Shown here piece by piece: positions 1-7,003 of a stretch of DNA of 64,000 nt (positions are counted from its first letter, which is position 1; every line of letters starts with the position of its first letter). The stretch lies in assembly GCF_008807375.1 (NCBI RefSeq), contig NZ_CP043311.1:786001-850000 (forward strand). Direction: 5' to 3'. The stretch is from Pseudomonas lalkuanensis (GTDB lineage: Bacteria > Pseudomonadota > Gammaproteobacteria > Pseudomonadales > Pseudomonadaceae). The notes under the pieces were generated by a model. That model ran no database searches and had not been told where the DNA came from. It saw only the letters and a list, made by a program, of their open reading frames with translations. The position numbers and the translations under genes were made by a program.

Positions 1-1416
1 CGCCTTTCCGCCCTTTACCATCGCGCTACCGATGCGCTGAGCCAGGCACTGAAGCGCTATCTCAAGGAACGAACCCTGCCCAGCGCCGCCGAGCGCGAGC
101 TGTTCCGCTATCCCGAACTGCGTGTCACCTACCACTGCCAGGGCGAGGTGCCGAGCACCGTGCGCGCCTACGCCAAGGTACAGGTGCCCGGAACCTACAG
201 CGTCACCGTGACCCAGCCGGAAGACTTCCGCGGCTACCTGCTGGACCAGTTGGGCCCCCTCATGCAGGACTTCACCGTCACCGTCGAAGTGGGGGTGAGC
301 CAGCAGAACATTCCCTATCCCTATGTGGTCGAGCAGGGCGATGAACTGGCGGGCTCCGGTGTCACCGCCGCCGAGCTGGCACGGGTCTTCCCCAGCACCG
401 ACCTTTCCGCCGCCAGCGATGGCGTGGCCGATGGCCTGCACGACTGGGACGATTTCGATCACATGCCCCTGGCGCTGTTCGATGCGGCGCGGGTGGATTT
501 CTCCCTGCGGCGCCTGGTGCACTACACCGGCAGTGACTGGCGCCACGTGCAGCCGTGGATCCTGCTGACCAACTATCACCGCTACGTCGACCAGTTCATC
601 CGCTACGGCATCGACCTGCTGCACGAAGACTCGCGCTACGTGCGCATGGTGCTGCCGGGCAACGTCGTGGTGGAGCGTGGCATGGACGAGGGCGAGATGC
701 AGGCCATCGTCGACGGCGTGGTCTGGCACCGCTACCAGATGCCGGCCTACCACCTGATCGCCGCCAACGGCCACGGCGCCACTCTGGTCAACATCGGTGT
801 CGGCCCATCCAATGCCAAGAACATCACCGATCACCTTGCCGTGCTGCGCCCGCACTGCTGGCTGATGATCGGCCACTGCGGCGGGCTGCGGCAGTCGCAG
901 ACCATCGGCGACTACGTGCTGGCCCACGCCTACATGCGCCGCGACGGCATCCTCGACCGGGTACTGCCGCCGAACATTCCCTTGCCGGCACTGGCCGAGG
1001 TGCAGCAGGCGCTGCAGGAAGCCGCTGCCCAGGTCACCGGCGAGCGAGGCGAAGACCTCAAGCGCCGCCTGCGCACCGGCACCGTGCTCACCTACGACGA
1101 CCGCAACTGGGAACTGCGCTGGGCCCAGGAGCGACCGCTGATAAACCTGTCGCGGGCGGTGGCGGTGGATATGGAAAGCGGTACCGTGGCTGCCCAGGGC
1201 TACCGCCTGCGGGTTCCCTACGGCACCTTGCTGTGCGTATCCGACAAGCCGCTGCACAGCGAGATCAAGTTGCCCGGCTCGGCCAGCGCCTTCTACCAGC
1301 GCGCCGTCAGCCAGCACCTGCGCATCGGCATCGCCGCCCTGGACCTGCTGCGTTCCCAGCTCAACGCTTTGCACTCGCGCAAGCTGCGCAGCTTCGACGA
1401 GCCGCCATTCCGCTGA
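1..1416 (+). CDS. amn: AMP nucleosidase (5' end outside window)
   Basis: Hydrolyses AMP to adenine and ribose-5-phosphate in the cytoplasm (purine salvage, adenylate balance). The reading frame is open from base 1, so the true start lies upstream; 471 codons are visible against about 484 residues in E. coli Amn, so only a short N-terminal piece is missing. The C-terminal half is the nucleoside-phosphorylase fold: a glycine-rich NIGVGPSNAKNITDH stretch, then IGHCGG, and the VDMESG motif that contacts the ribose. The N-terminal part is the Amn-specific regulatory domain. It converges on the MBL-fold gene and is separated from it by a strong 15-bp-arm hairpin. A GTG-initiated internal start near 148 is possible but would cut conserved sequence. 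Confidence 0.93.
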   Translation, partial: RLSALYHRATDALSQALKRYLKERTLPSAAERELFRYPELRVTYHCQGEVPSTVRAYAKVQVPGTYSVTVTQPEDFRGYLLDQLGPLMQDFTVTVEVGVSQQNIPYPYVVEQGDELAGSGVTAAELARVFPSTDLSAASDGVADGLHDWDDFDHMPLALFDAARVDFSLRRLVHYTGSDWRHVQPWILLTNYHRYVDQFIRYGIDLLHEDSRYVRMVLPGNVVVERGMDEGEMQAIVDGVVWHRYQMPAYHLIAANGHGATLVNIGVGPSNAKNITDHLAVLRPHCWLMIGHCGGLRQSQTIGDYVLAHAYMRRDGILDRVLPPNIPLPALAEVQQALQEAAAQVTGERGEDLKRRLRTGTVLTYDDRNWELRWAQERPLINLSRAVAVDMESGTVAAQGYRLRVPYGTLLCVSDKPLHSEIKLPGSASAFYQRAVSQHLRIGIAALDLLRSQLNALHSRKLRSFDEPPFR

Positions 1417-1438
1417 TCGCGGCAGTCCTTGGGGTGTC

Positions 1439-1470
1439 CTTGCAGGGGCGAATGAATTCGCCCCTGCAAG
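1439..1470. terminator. Perfect hairpin between convergent genes
   Basis: Two 15-base arms (CTTGCAGGGGCGAAT and its exact complement) are separated by only two bases. It lies between the stops of amn (+) and the MBL-fold gene (-). The core GGGGCGAAT/ATTCGCCCC is a compact version of the REP hairpin seen elsewhere in the window. There is no T-run, so it is either a REP-derived bidirectional terminator or an RNA-stabilising hairpin. Confidence 0.55.
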
Positions 1471-1476
1471 GATTTG

Positions 1477-2523
1477 CTATCTCGGCATAGGCGGAATCAG
1501 CCACTGATAGCCCGGTGTCGGCACGCGGAAATCGTCCGCAGCCACCTGCCAGTCCGCCAGCGCCTTGGCCAGGTCGCGAGGCGGGGCGAACTGGCCTTCG
1601 TCGGTGAGGTTGAAGGTGCCGAAATGGATGGCCAGGCTGTGTGCGGATTCCAGTTGCTTGTGGGCCTGGACCGCATCGTCCGGGTTCATGTGGTTGTCGC
1701 GCATGAACCAGCGCGGCGCGTAGGCACCGATTGGTAGCGCGGCGAAGCGCATGGGGCCGAAGCGCTCGCGGATCAGGCGGAACTCCGGCCCCAGGCCGGT
1801 ATCGCCGGGAAACAGGAAGGGGCCGTATGGCGACTCGATGACAAAGCCCATCCACAAGGTTTCGTTTGTGTCGCTGCGGGTTCGCGCCGACCAGTGCTGC
1901 ACCGGCACCGAATGCAGCTTCAGGCCGCCTTCCAGTGGCAGTTCCTGCCACCAGTCCAGCTCGACGACGTTCTTGAAACCGCTTTCCCGGATCAGCAGGG
2001 CATTGCCCAGCCCGCTGACCACTTTGGCCAGCGGAAAACGCTCGGCCAGGCCGCGCAGGCTTTCCAGGTCCAGGTGGTCGTAGTGGTTGTGGCTGACCAG
2101 GATCAGGTCGATAGGGGGCAGCTGGTCCAGTTCCAGGCCCGGCGGATGGTGGCGCCGGGGGCCGACAAAACTGAACGGACTGACCCGCTGCGACCAGACC
2201 GGGTCGGTGACGATGTTCAGCCCCAGGTGCTGGATCAGCAGGGTGGCGTGATTGATGTAGGTGATCCGCAGCTCGTCGCCTTCTACGCGCGCCGGCACCT
2301 CCGGCGGGACGGCCGGGCCCGGCTGGTCGAGCCATTCCGCCTGTTTCTCGCGGCTGAACTGCCAGCGCAGGAAGGAACGCAGGTCCTTGTGCGGCTTGGG
2401 TTCGAGGTTGCGAAAGCGGCGGCCGTCGAAATTGTCCGAGGCCGGGCCCCGGTAGGGCGCGCGGTACTGACCGGCGAGGGTCATCAGGTTGATCAGCCAG
2501 GTGGGGCGCAGGGCACGCGACAT
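1477..2523 (-). CDS. MBL-fold metallohydrolase (UlaG / NAPE-PLD-like)
   Basis: 348 residues of the metallo-beta-lactamase fold. The HxHxDH zinc signature is present as SHNHYDHLD (His145, His147, Asp149, His150), preceded by the INHATLLIQ strand and [13 protein letters not shown] typical of the UlaG/RomA/NAPE-PLD branch. Further conserved histidines and aspartates ([21 protein letters not shown]) would complete a di-metal site. These proteins are generally phosphodiesterases or lactonases; the substrate here is unknown. There is no obvious signal peptide, so it is probably cytoplasmic or peripherally membrane-bound. It is transcribed divergently from the RluE-family gene. Confidence 0.85.
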   Translation of the reverse strand: MSRALRPTWLINLMTLAGQYRAPYRGPASDNFDGRRFRNLEPKPHKDLRSFLRWQFSREKQAEWLDQPGPAVPPEVPARVEGDELRITYINHATLLIQHLGLNIVTDPVWSQRVSPFSFVGPRRHHPPGLELDQLPPIDLILVSHNHYDHLDLESLRGLAERFPLAKVVSGLGNALLIRESGFKNVVELDWWQELPLEGGLKLHSVPVQHWSARTRSDTNETLWMGFVIESPYGPFLFPGDTGLGPEFRLIRERFGPMRFAALPIGAYAPRWFMRDNHMNPDDAVQAHKQLESAHSLAIHFGTFNLTDEGQFAPPRDLAKALADWQVAADDFRVPTPGYQWLIPPMPR

Positions 2524-2601
2524 GGTGCATTCTCTTGCGGCTGGGAGGCAGTCAACCTAGCATGCCTCTCCCGTTCCCATACCGCCAACCCGTTTCCAGG
2601 C

Positions 2602-3234
2602 ATGTCGCGCCCAACTCGTCCCACCCGTCCCGCTTCCCGCCGCCCCGGTCCCGCTGCACCACGCCGAGTGGCCAAGGCGCCGCCGGCCGAACCGCGCTTG
2701 CTGCTGTTCAACAAGCCCTTCGACGTCCTGACCCAGTTCAGTGATGGCGAAGGCCGCGCGACCCTCAAGGACTACATCCCCATCCCCGGCATCTATCCCG
2801 CCGGCCGCCTGGATCGGGACAGCGAAGGCCTGCTCCTGCTGACCAACGACGGCCGCCTGCAGGCGCGCATCGCCGACCCGAAGCACAAGCTGCCGAAAAC
2901 CTATTGGGTGCAGGTGGAGGGGGAGCCCAGCGAGGAACAGCTCGAGCGGCTGCGTGAAGGCGTGGAGCTTAACGACGGCCCGACCTTGCCGGCCGAGGCG
3001 CGGCAGATCGAAGCACCGGTGTTGTGGGAGCGCAATCCACCGGTGCGTTTTCGCAAGAGCGTGCCGACGGCATGGCTGGAACTGGTGATCCGCGAAGGTC
3101 GCAACCGCCAGGTGCGACGCATGACGGCAGCGGTAGGGCTGCCGACCCTGCGTCTGGTGCGGGTGCGCATTGGCCCCTGGAGCCTGGATGGGCTGGGATT
3201 GGGGGAATACAGGGAAGTGCCCGCCCGGCTTTGA
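2602..3234 (+). CDS. rluE: 23S rRNA pseudouridine synthase, RluE/RsuA family
   Basis: 210 residues. Isomerises a uridine in 23S rRNA to pseudouridine (U2457 for E. coli RluE). The catalytic Asp lies in [17 protein letters not shown], followed by the family's KxYxVxVEG strand and [11 protein letters not shown] near the C-terminus. The N-terminus is a short basic Pro/Arg/Ala-rich tail rather than an S4 domain, as expected for RluE and unlike RsuA or RluB. The ATG at 2602 is chosen because homology begins soon after it; upstream in-frame codons belong to sequence antisense to the MBL gene. Monocistronic, with a long repeat-like spacer after it. Confidence 0.88.
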   Translation: MSRPTRPTRPASRRPGPAAPRRVAKAPPAEPRLLLFNKPFDVLTQFSDGEGRATLKDYIPIPGIYPAGRLDRDSEGLLLLTNDGRLQARIADPKHKLPKTYWVQVEGEPSEEQLERLREGVELNDGPTLPAEARQIEAPVLWERNPPVRFRKSVPTAWLELVIREGRNRQVRRMTAAVGLPTLRLVRVRIGPWSLDGLGLGEYREVPARL

Positions 3235-3290
3235 GCCGGGGAGGCGGAAGGACTCATCCTTGAGTTCGCGAGCTAGAGCGAGACAAGGCA

Positions 3291-3346
3291 GAAACAGCCG
3301 AGAAAGCGGAGTCTACGACTGTAAATGAGCATTTCGAGGCTGTTTC
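3291..3346. repeat. Intergenic inverted repeat with 9-bp arms
   Basis: GAAACAGCC at 3291-3299 and its exact complement GGCTGTTTC at 3338-3346 enclose a 38-base loop, in the spacer between two convergent genes. The surrounding 130 bases (about 3250-3385) have the look of a dispersed intergenic element rather than unique sequence. No gene or terminator T-run is visible. Confidence 0.4.
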
Positions 3347-3388
3347 TAACGCGGTATCGCGTGACGCGCAGCAGCTCAAAGCAGGTTC

Positions 3389-3592
3389 TTACAGGCCTTC
3401 GAGGCCGCCTATAACCAGCGTCTTGATGACGAAGCCGAGCACGCCCAGGCCCAGGGCGAGGAACAGGATCATGGTGCCGAAGCGACCCGCCTTGGACTTC
3501 TTGGCCAGGTCCCAGACGATGAAGGCCATGAAGGCCACCAGGCCGGCGATCATCGCCGTCATCATCAACTCTTCGAATTTCTCCGGGCTCAT
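3389..3592 (-). CDS. DUF2788 small membrane protein
   Basis: 67 residues. After a short polar N-terminus (MSPEKFEELM) come two hydrophobic helices, about residues 13-28 and 41-62, linked by the basic loop KKSKAGR: a two-pass inner-membrane protein of the DUF2788 family. The ATG at 3592 is chosen over the longer frame because the upstream sequence belongs to the neighbouring Lrp region read in another frame. The function is unknown. A TATAAT box 145 bases upstream (3737-3742) is a promoter candidate. It converges on the RluE-family gene. Confidence 0.82.
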   Translation of the reverse strand: MSPEKFEELMMTAMIAGLVAFMAFIVWDLAKKSKAGRFGTMILFLALGLGVLGFVIKTLVIGGLEGL

Positions 3593-3728
3593 CTCGCACC
3601 TCGTGGAATGAATACAGACTGCACCCGCACGGCTGAAGGGCCGGGGAGGAAAGCGGGGCGGTGCGCTTGTGATTCCGTGAGCGGGAGGGCTCTTTATATG
3701 AGGCGGGGCCACGCGGGGGTACAGCAAA

Positions 3729-3762
3729 GCGCGGCGATTATACGCCAGTCGGATCGCCGCGC
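3729..3762 (-). promoter_or_regulatory. 10-bp inverted repeat containing a TATAAT box
   Basis: GCGCGGCGAT at 3729-3738 and its complement at 3753-3762 enclose 14 bases. On the minus strand the loop and downstream arm contain TATAAT (3737-3742), a consensus -10 hexamer, without a clear -35. The element lies just after the Lrp stop codon and upstream of the DUF2788 gene, so it could be the Lrp terminator, the DUF2788 promoter, or both. Confidence 0.35.
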
Positions 3763-3771
3763 GAGGGCCAT

Positions 3772-4251
3772 TCAGCCGCGCAGATGGCCCAGGGGCAGCT
3801 CGGTGCTGCTCAGCACCTGGTTGAGCACGAAGCTCGAACGCACGCTGGTCACCCCCTCGATGCGCGTCAACTGACCCAGCAGGAACTGCTGGTAGTGGTC
3901 CATGTCCGGCACCACCACCTTCAACTGGTAGTCCGCCTCCATGCCGGTCACCAGGCTGCACTCCAGCACTTCGGGGCACTGGCGGATCACTTCCTGGAAG
4001 TGCTCGAAGCGCTCTGGCGTATGCCGGTCCATGCCGATCAGCACGTAGGCGGTGAGGCTGAGGCCAAGCTTCTTGCGATCCAGCAGGGCGACCTGGCGGA
4101 CGATGTAACCGTCGTCTTCCAGTTGCTTGACCCGACGCGAGCAGGGTGAGGGCGACAGTCCGATGCGTTCGGCCAGCTCCTGGTTGGAGATGCGCGCATC
4201 GCGCTGCAATTCGGCAAGGATCTTGAGGTCGTAGCGATCGAGTCTTTCCAT
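3772..4251 (-). CDS. Lrp/AsnC-family transcriptional regulator
   Basis: 159 residues. The N-terminal winged helix-turn-helix (MERLDRYDLKILAELQRDAR, then the NQELAERIGLSPSPCSRRVKQL recognition region) is followed by the RAM/AsnC effector-binding domain (about residues 65-150; LVTGMEADYQLKVVV). It is expected to form octamers and to respond to an amino acid, but the ligand and targets cannot be read from sequence. An AT-rich region with TTGATTGAATTGCTG lies just upstream and could hold an autoregulatory site. The neighbouring + strand spacer ends in a terminator, suggesting a divergent transcript. Confidence 0.9.
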   Translation of the reverse strand: MERLDRYDLKILAELQRDARISNQELAERIGLSPSPCSRRVKQLEDDGYIVRQVALLDRKKLGLSLTAYVLIGMDRHTPERFEHFQEVIRQCPEVLECSLVTGMEADYQLKVVVPDMDHYQQFLLGQLTRIEGVTSVRSSFVLNQVLSSTELPLGHLRG

Positions 4252-4412
4252 TGCAGCTGCCGTTATTTGATTGAATTGCTGTAAATATTGCTACGTTGGA
4301 GATTAATTGCGCAAGTGGCCTCGAAGTGAGCAATATTCGCAATCATTCGTCGCGCGGCAGGACGTAAGCTTTCTCTCAGTTTCACGGCCCGGACAGCAAG
4401 TCCACCCGACCC

Positions 4413-4486
4413 GCCCAATCAGGTGTGTCGGCGCCTCCGATCCAACCGGTTCGAGCAGGCCCCCGGGTCCGCGCTGCCCAATCAGG
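4413..4486 (+). repeat. Direct repeat GCCCAATCAGG x2
   Basis: Exact 11-base copies at 4413-4423 and 4476-4486, 63 bases apart, inside the candidate sRNA interval. They could be paired single-stranded targets or protein sites. Confidence 0.5.
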
Positions 4487-4536
4487 CAGGCGATGAAAGC
4501 GGCGACAAAATCGCCAGCACAGGACGAATTTCCCGA

Positions 4537-4569
4537 AGGGGGGCCCGCTGTACGGGGCCCCCCTTTTTT
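4537..4569 (+). terminator. Rho-independent terminator
   Basis: GGGGGGCCC (4537-4545) can pair with the GGGGCCCCCCC arm (4553-4563) across a short loop, followed directly by TTTTTT (4564-4569). The T-run is on the + strand; the minus-strand side lacks one, so this does not look like the end of the MAPEG gene. Confidence 0.75.
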
Positions 4570-4588
4570 ATGGCGCGCGAGTTGCGAC

Positions 4589-5008
4589 TCAGACCAGGCC
4601 TGCCAGCTTCAGCAGCCACCAGGCGAGGATCGCCAACTGCACGAAGAACCCGGCGAACCGCAGCCAGACGAACAGCGCGCTGGTGCTGATCAGGTGCGCG
4701 ATGCTCTGGAACAGCCGCGCGCCCAGCAGCAGGCCGGCCAGCGGATCGGTGATCGCGGTCTGCCCGGCGGCGATGGCGTAGAGCAGGACCGCCGCCTGCA
4801 TCGGCAGGTTCTCCAGGGTGTTGGCATAGGCGCGCACCAGGCGCTTGCCGAAGGCGCTGGGGGTGTTGCTGCCGTCGGCGGCGAAGGCGTTGACCTTCAT
4901 CCGACCGGCCATCACCAGCAGGCCGCGCTGGTTCACCAGCAGAAACACCAGCAGCAGACTCCAGGCGGCCAGCCCGAGCAGGGCGGCGGCAGAGGGGGAC
5001 AGGGGCAT
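4589..5008 (-). CDS. MAPEG-family membrane protein
   Basis: 139 residues with four predicted transmembrane helices (about 5-25, 50-75, 78-98, 112-135), the topology of the MAPEG family (microsomal GST / eicosanoid-metabolism type). The RAYANTLENLPMQAAVLL segment is the conserved signature around the second helix. Bacterial members are inner-membrane proteins mostly of unknown substrate, possibly glutathione-dependent. It stands alone between the Lrp gene and the cation efflux gene on the same strand. Confidence 0.82.
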   Translation of the reverse strand: MPLSPSAAALLGLAAWSLLLVFLLVNQRGLLVMAGRMKVNAFAADGSNTPSAFGKRLVRAYANTLENLPMQAAVLLYAIAAGQTAITDPLAGLLLGARLFQSIAHLISTSALFVWLRFAGFFVQLAILAWWLLKLAGLV

Positions 5009-5067
5009 TGCGGACTCCTCGTTGTTGTTATGGAGCGAGCGAGTCTAGAAGCTTTAGAGCAATTGCT

Positions 5068-5955
5068 CTATGTGAGTTTCACCACTTCGCTCGGATCCGC
5101 ATGGACCAGCACTTCGGCGCGGGGATAGTGGCTGGTGATAGCCCTTTCGGCCTGCTCGCAGAGCGCGTGGGCGCGGGACAGCGTCAGCTCCCCCGGCAGT
5201 TCCAGGTGCAATTGCACATACCAGTGATTGCCGGAAATCCGCGTACGCAGGTCATGGGCGCCGAGCACGCCGGGTACCTCGCAGGCCAGGCGGTGCATGT
5301 CGGCGCTGATCGCCGGCGACAGTTCCTCATCCATCAGTACCGAAATCGATTCCCGCGCGATGCCGATGGCGCTCCAGAGGATGTAGCCGGCGATGCCCAG
5401 GCCGAACAGCCCGTCGGCCCGCTGCCAGCCCAGGCTCGCCAGCACCAGGGCGAGAAGGATGCCGCTGTTGAGCAGCAGGTCGGAGCGGTAGTGCAGCGAG
5501 TCGGCGTGGATGGCGGTGGAGCCGGTGGCGCGGATCACCCGGCGTTGCAGCATCAGCAGGCCGGCGGTAAGTGCCAGCGACAGCAGCATCACGCCGATGC
5601 CCAGCATCTCCGCTTCCAGCGGTTGCGGATCGTTCAGCCGTTCATAGGCCTGGGCTGCCACCAGCACGGCGCTGACGCTGATGAACAGCGCCTGGGCCAG
5701 GCCAGCCAGGGCTTCGGCCTTGCCGTGGCCGTAGCGGTGGTCCTCATCCGCCGGCTTCAGCGCGTAGCGCACCGCCAGCAGGTTGAGCAGGGAGGCTGCG
5801 CTGTCCATCAGCGAGTCGGTCAGGCCGGCCAGCAGGCTGACCGAGCCGCTCATGGCCCAGGCGATGGCCTTGGCGATGACCAGGGTGATGGCGACGGCGA
5901 GGGAGGCACGGGTGGCCAGGCGCAGCAGCTGCGCATGCTGGCGGGCTGAGGTCAT
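5068..5955 (-). CDS. Cation diffusion facilitator (FieF-like metal efflux)
   Basis: 295 residues. Exports divalent metal (Fe/Zn class) across the inner membrane by proton antiport. Six transmembrane helices occupy about residues 15-205. Metal-site residues are visible as DxxxD in LTDSLMDS (helix 2) and HADSLHYRSD (helix 5), with the DHRYGHGKAE loop between helices 2 and 3. The C-terminal cytoplasmic ferredoxin-like domain (from about 210) ends in HADPSEV. The ATG at 5955 overlaps the DinB stop by four bases (ATGA), so it is the third gene of a coupled operon (lipoprotein, DinB, efflux). Confidence 0.9.
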   Translation of the reverse strand: MTSARQHAQLLRLATRASLAVAITLVIAKAIAWAMSGSVSLLAGLTDSLMDSAASLLNLLAVRYALKPADEDHRYGHGKAEALAGLAQALFISVSAVLVAAQAYERLNDPQPLEAEMLGIGVMLLSLALTAGLLMLQRRVIRATGSTAIHADSLHYRSDLLLNSGILLALVLASLGWQRADGLFGLGIAGYILWSAIGIARESISVLMDEELSPAISADMHRLACEVPGVLGAHDLRTRISGNHWYVQLHLELPGELTLSRAHALCEQAERAITSHYPRAEVLVHADPSEVVKLT

Positions 5956-6455
5956 GCCGGCTCCGGCTTGAAGTAGATGAAGTCCATGGCCGGTGTCTCC
6001 AGGCCCATGGCCGAGATCGCGGCGGAGGCCTGGCCACGGTGATGGGTACCGTGGTTGACCAGGTGGGTGACGATCTCGGCCAGGGAGCGGCGCTGGGGCT
6101 CGCCACGCATGTTGCGATAGTCCAGGGGGCGCAACAGGTCGGCGGCGTCCAGTGGGGCCAGGTGCCTGCGCCAGGCATCGACGCCTTGCGCGAGGAAGGT
6201 GGCGAGCTCGACGCGGCCGGCGGCCACTTCCACATCGAGGCGATCGTAGGGCGGCACCTCTTGGCGTACCCGGGCCAGCCAGATGCGATCCACTGCCGCC
6301 AGGTGGTTCAAGGTGCCGTGCAGGCTGCCGAAGAACAGTCCGCACGGGGCTCGGTAAACCGCATCATCCACGTGCCCCAGACTCTCCAGCAGGCGCTGGT
6401 AGGCCCAGCCGTGATAGGCCAGCAGGTGCTGGAAGTGCCGCGCCAGCGGATCCAT
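5952..6455 (-). CDS. DinB-family protein
   Basis: 167 residues, a DinB/YfiT four-helix bundle of the putative metal-dependent enzyme class. The conserved histidines that would bind the metal are visible in LHGTLNHLAAVDRIW (about residues 45-60) and in THLVNHGTHHRGQA (about 130-142). Such proteins often act as thiol transferases, but no substrate is known here. It starts one base after the lipoprotein stop and overlaps the efflux start, so the three are almost certainly co-translated. Confidence 0.88.
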   Translation of the reverse strand: MDPLARHFQHLLAYHGWAYQRLLESLGHVDDAVYRAPCGLFFGSLHGTLNHLAAVDRIWLARVRQEVPPYDRLDVEVAAGRVELATFLAQGVDAWRRHLAPLDAADLLRPLDYRNMRGEPQRRSLAEIVTHLVNHGTHHRGQASAAISAMGLETPAMDFIYFKPEPA

Positions 6456-6456
6456 C

Positions 6457-6876
6457 TCAGGCAGCCGGGTGCAAGCCGAAGGTAGCGAGTTGCTGCAGGT
6501 TGCCGCTGCGCTGGAGCAGTTGCGGGTTGTCCAGCGGCAGGTCGTGGCCGGTTTCGCGGGCGATGATCGACTTCAGGCGAATCGGGTCCACCTTGCCGTC
6601 GGCGTCGATGGCTTCCCGCAGCTTCTCGGGCGCGACCTGGGCGTGCTGGTCGGCGGGCAGGTAGATGGCGCCGGTGGCGAAGTCGACCGCGAAGGCGATC
6701 AGGCCGGGGATCACGTAGAAGAGAATGCCGATGGCGTCCAGGGCCGCGACGGCCGGGTCGATCTTGCCCTCGATCTGGCCGCGGCGGTCCGGATAGAACA
6801 GCGTGCCACAGGCGGTGAGCTGGGTTGTGAGGGCTGCGGCGACGACACCGCCGATCCAACGGGAAGCAATGCGCAT
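6457..6876 (-). CDS. YceK/YidQ-like lipoprotein
   Basis: 139 residues. The second Met at 6876 is chosen because AGGAG sits at good spacing before it and because it gives a proper lipoprotein signal peptide: basic start, hydrophobic stretch, then the lipobox LTAC before GTLFYPDRRGQ. A second hydrophobic stretch (about residues 45-72, GILFYVIPGLIAFAVDFATGAIY) is typical of the YceK/YidQ family. It is probably an envelope-anchored protein of unknown role. First gene of the operon with DinB and the cation efflux pump. Confidence 0.75.
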   Translation of the reverse strand: MRIASRWIGGVVAAALTTQLTACGTLFYPDRRGQIEGKIDPAVAALDAIGILFYVIPGLIAFAVDFATGAIYLPADQHAQVAPEKLREAIDADGKVDPIRLKSIIARETGHDLPLDNPQLLQRSGNLQQLATFGLHPAA

Positions 6877-7003
6877 AAGCGTCTCCTGATCGAAATTTCG
6901 CAACTATACCAAGCCGGCTATTTCAAAACCGCTCGGTATCAATAAGACCCCGGCAAGGAACTGGCGGTTCGCCGGTATACTTTCGCGCCTGCCTGGAGTA
7001 CCC

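Larger units (their letters stand above)
4330..4569 (+). ncRNA. Candidate small RNA ending at a terminator
   Basis: The 337-base spacer 4252-4588 has no convincing ORF on the + strand, yet it ends in a strong rho-independent terminator oriented for + transcription, while both flanking genes are on the minus strand. That implies a short unannotated + transcript. The interval contains GCAGGACG (about 4355) and ACAGGACG (about 4519), which resemble RsmA/CsrA GGA sites, and an 11-base direct repeat GCCCAATCAGG. The 5' end is a guess; no clear -10/-35 pair was found. Confidence 0.35.
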
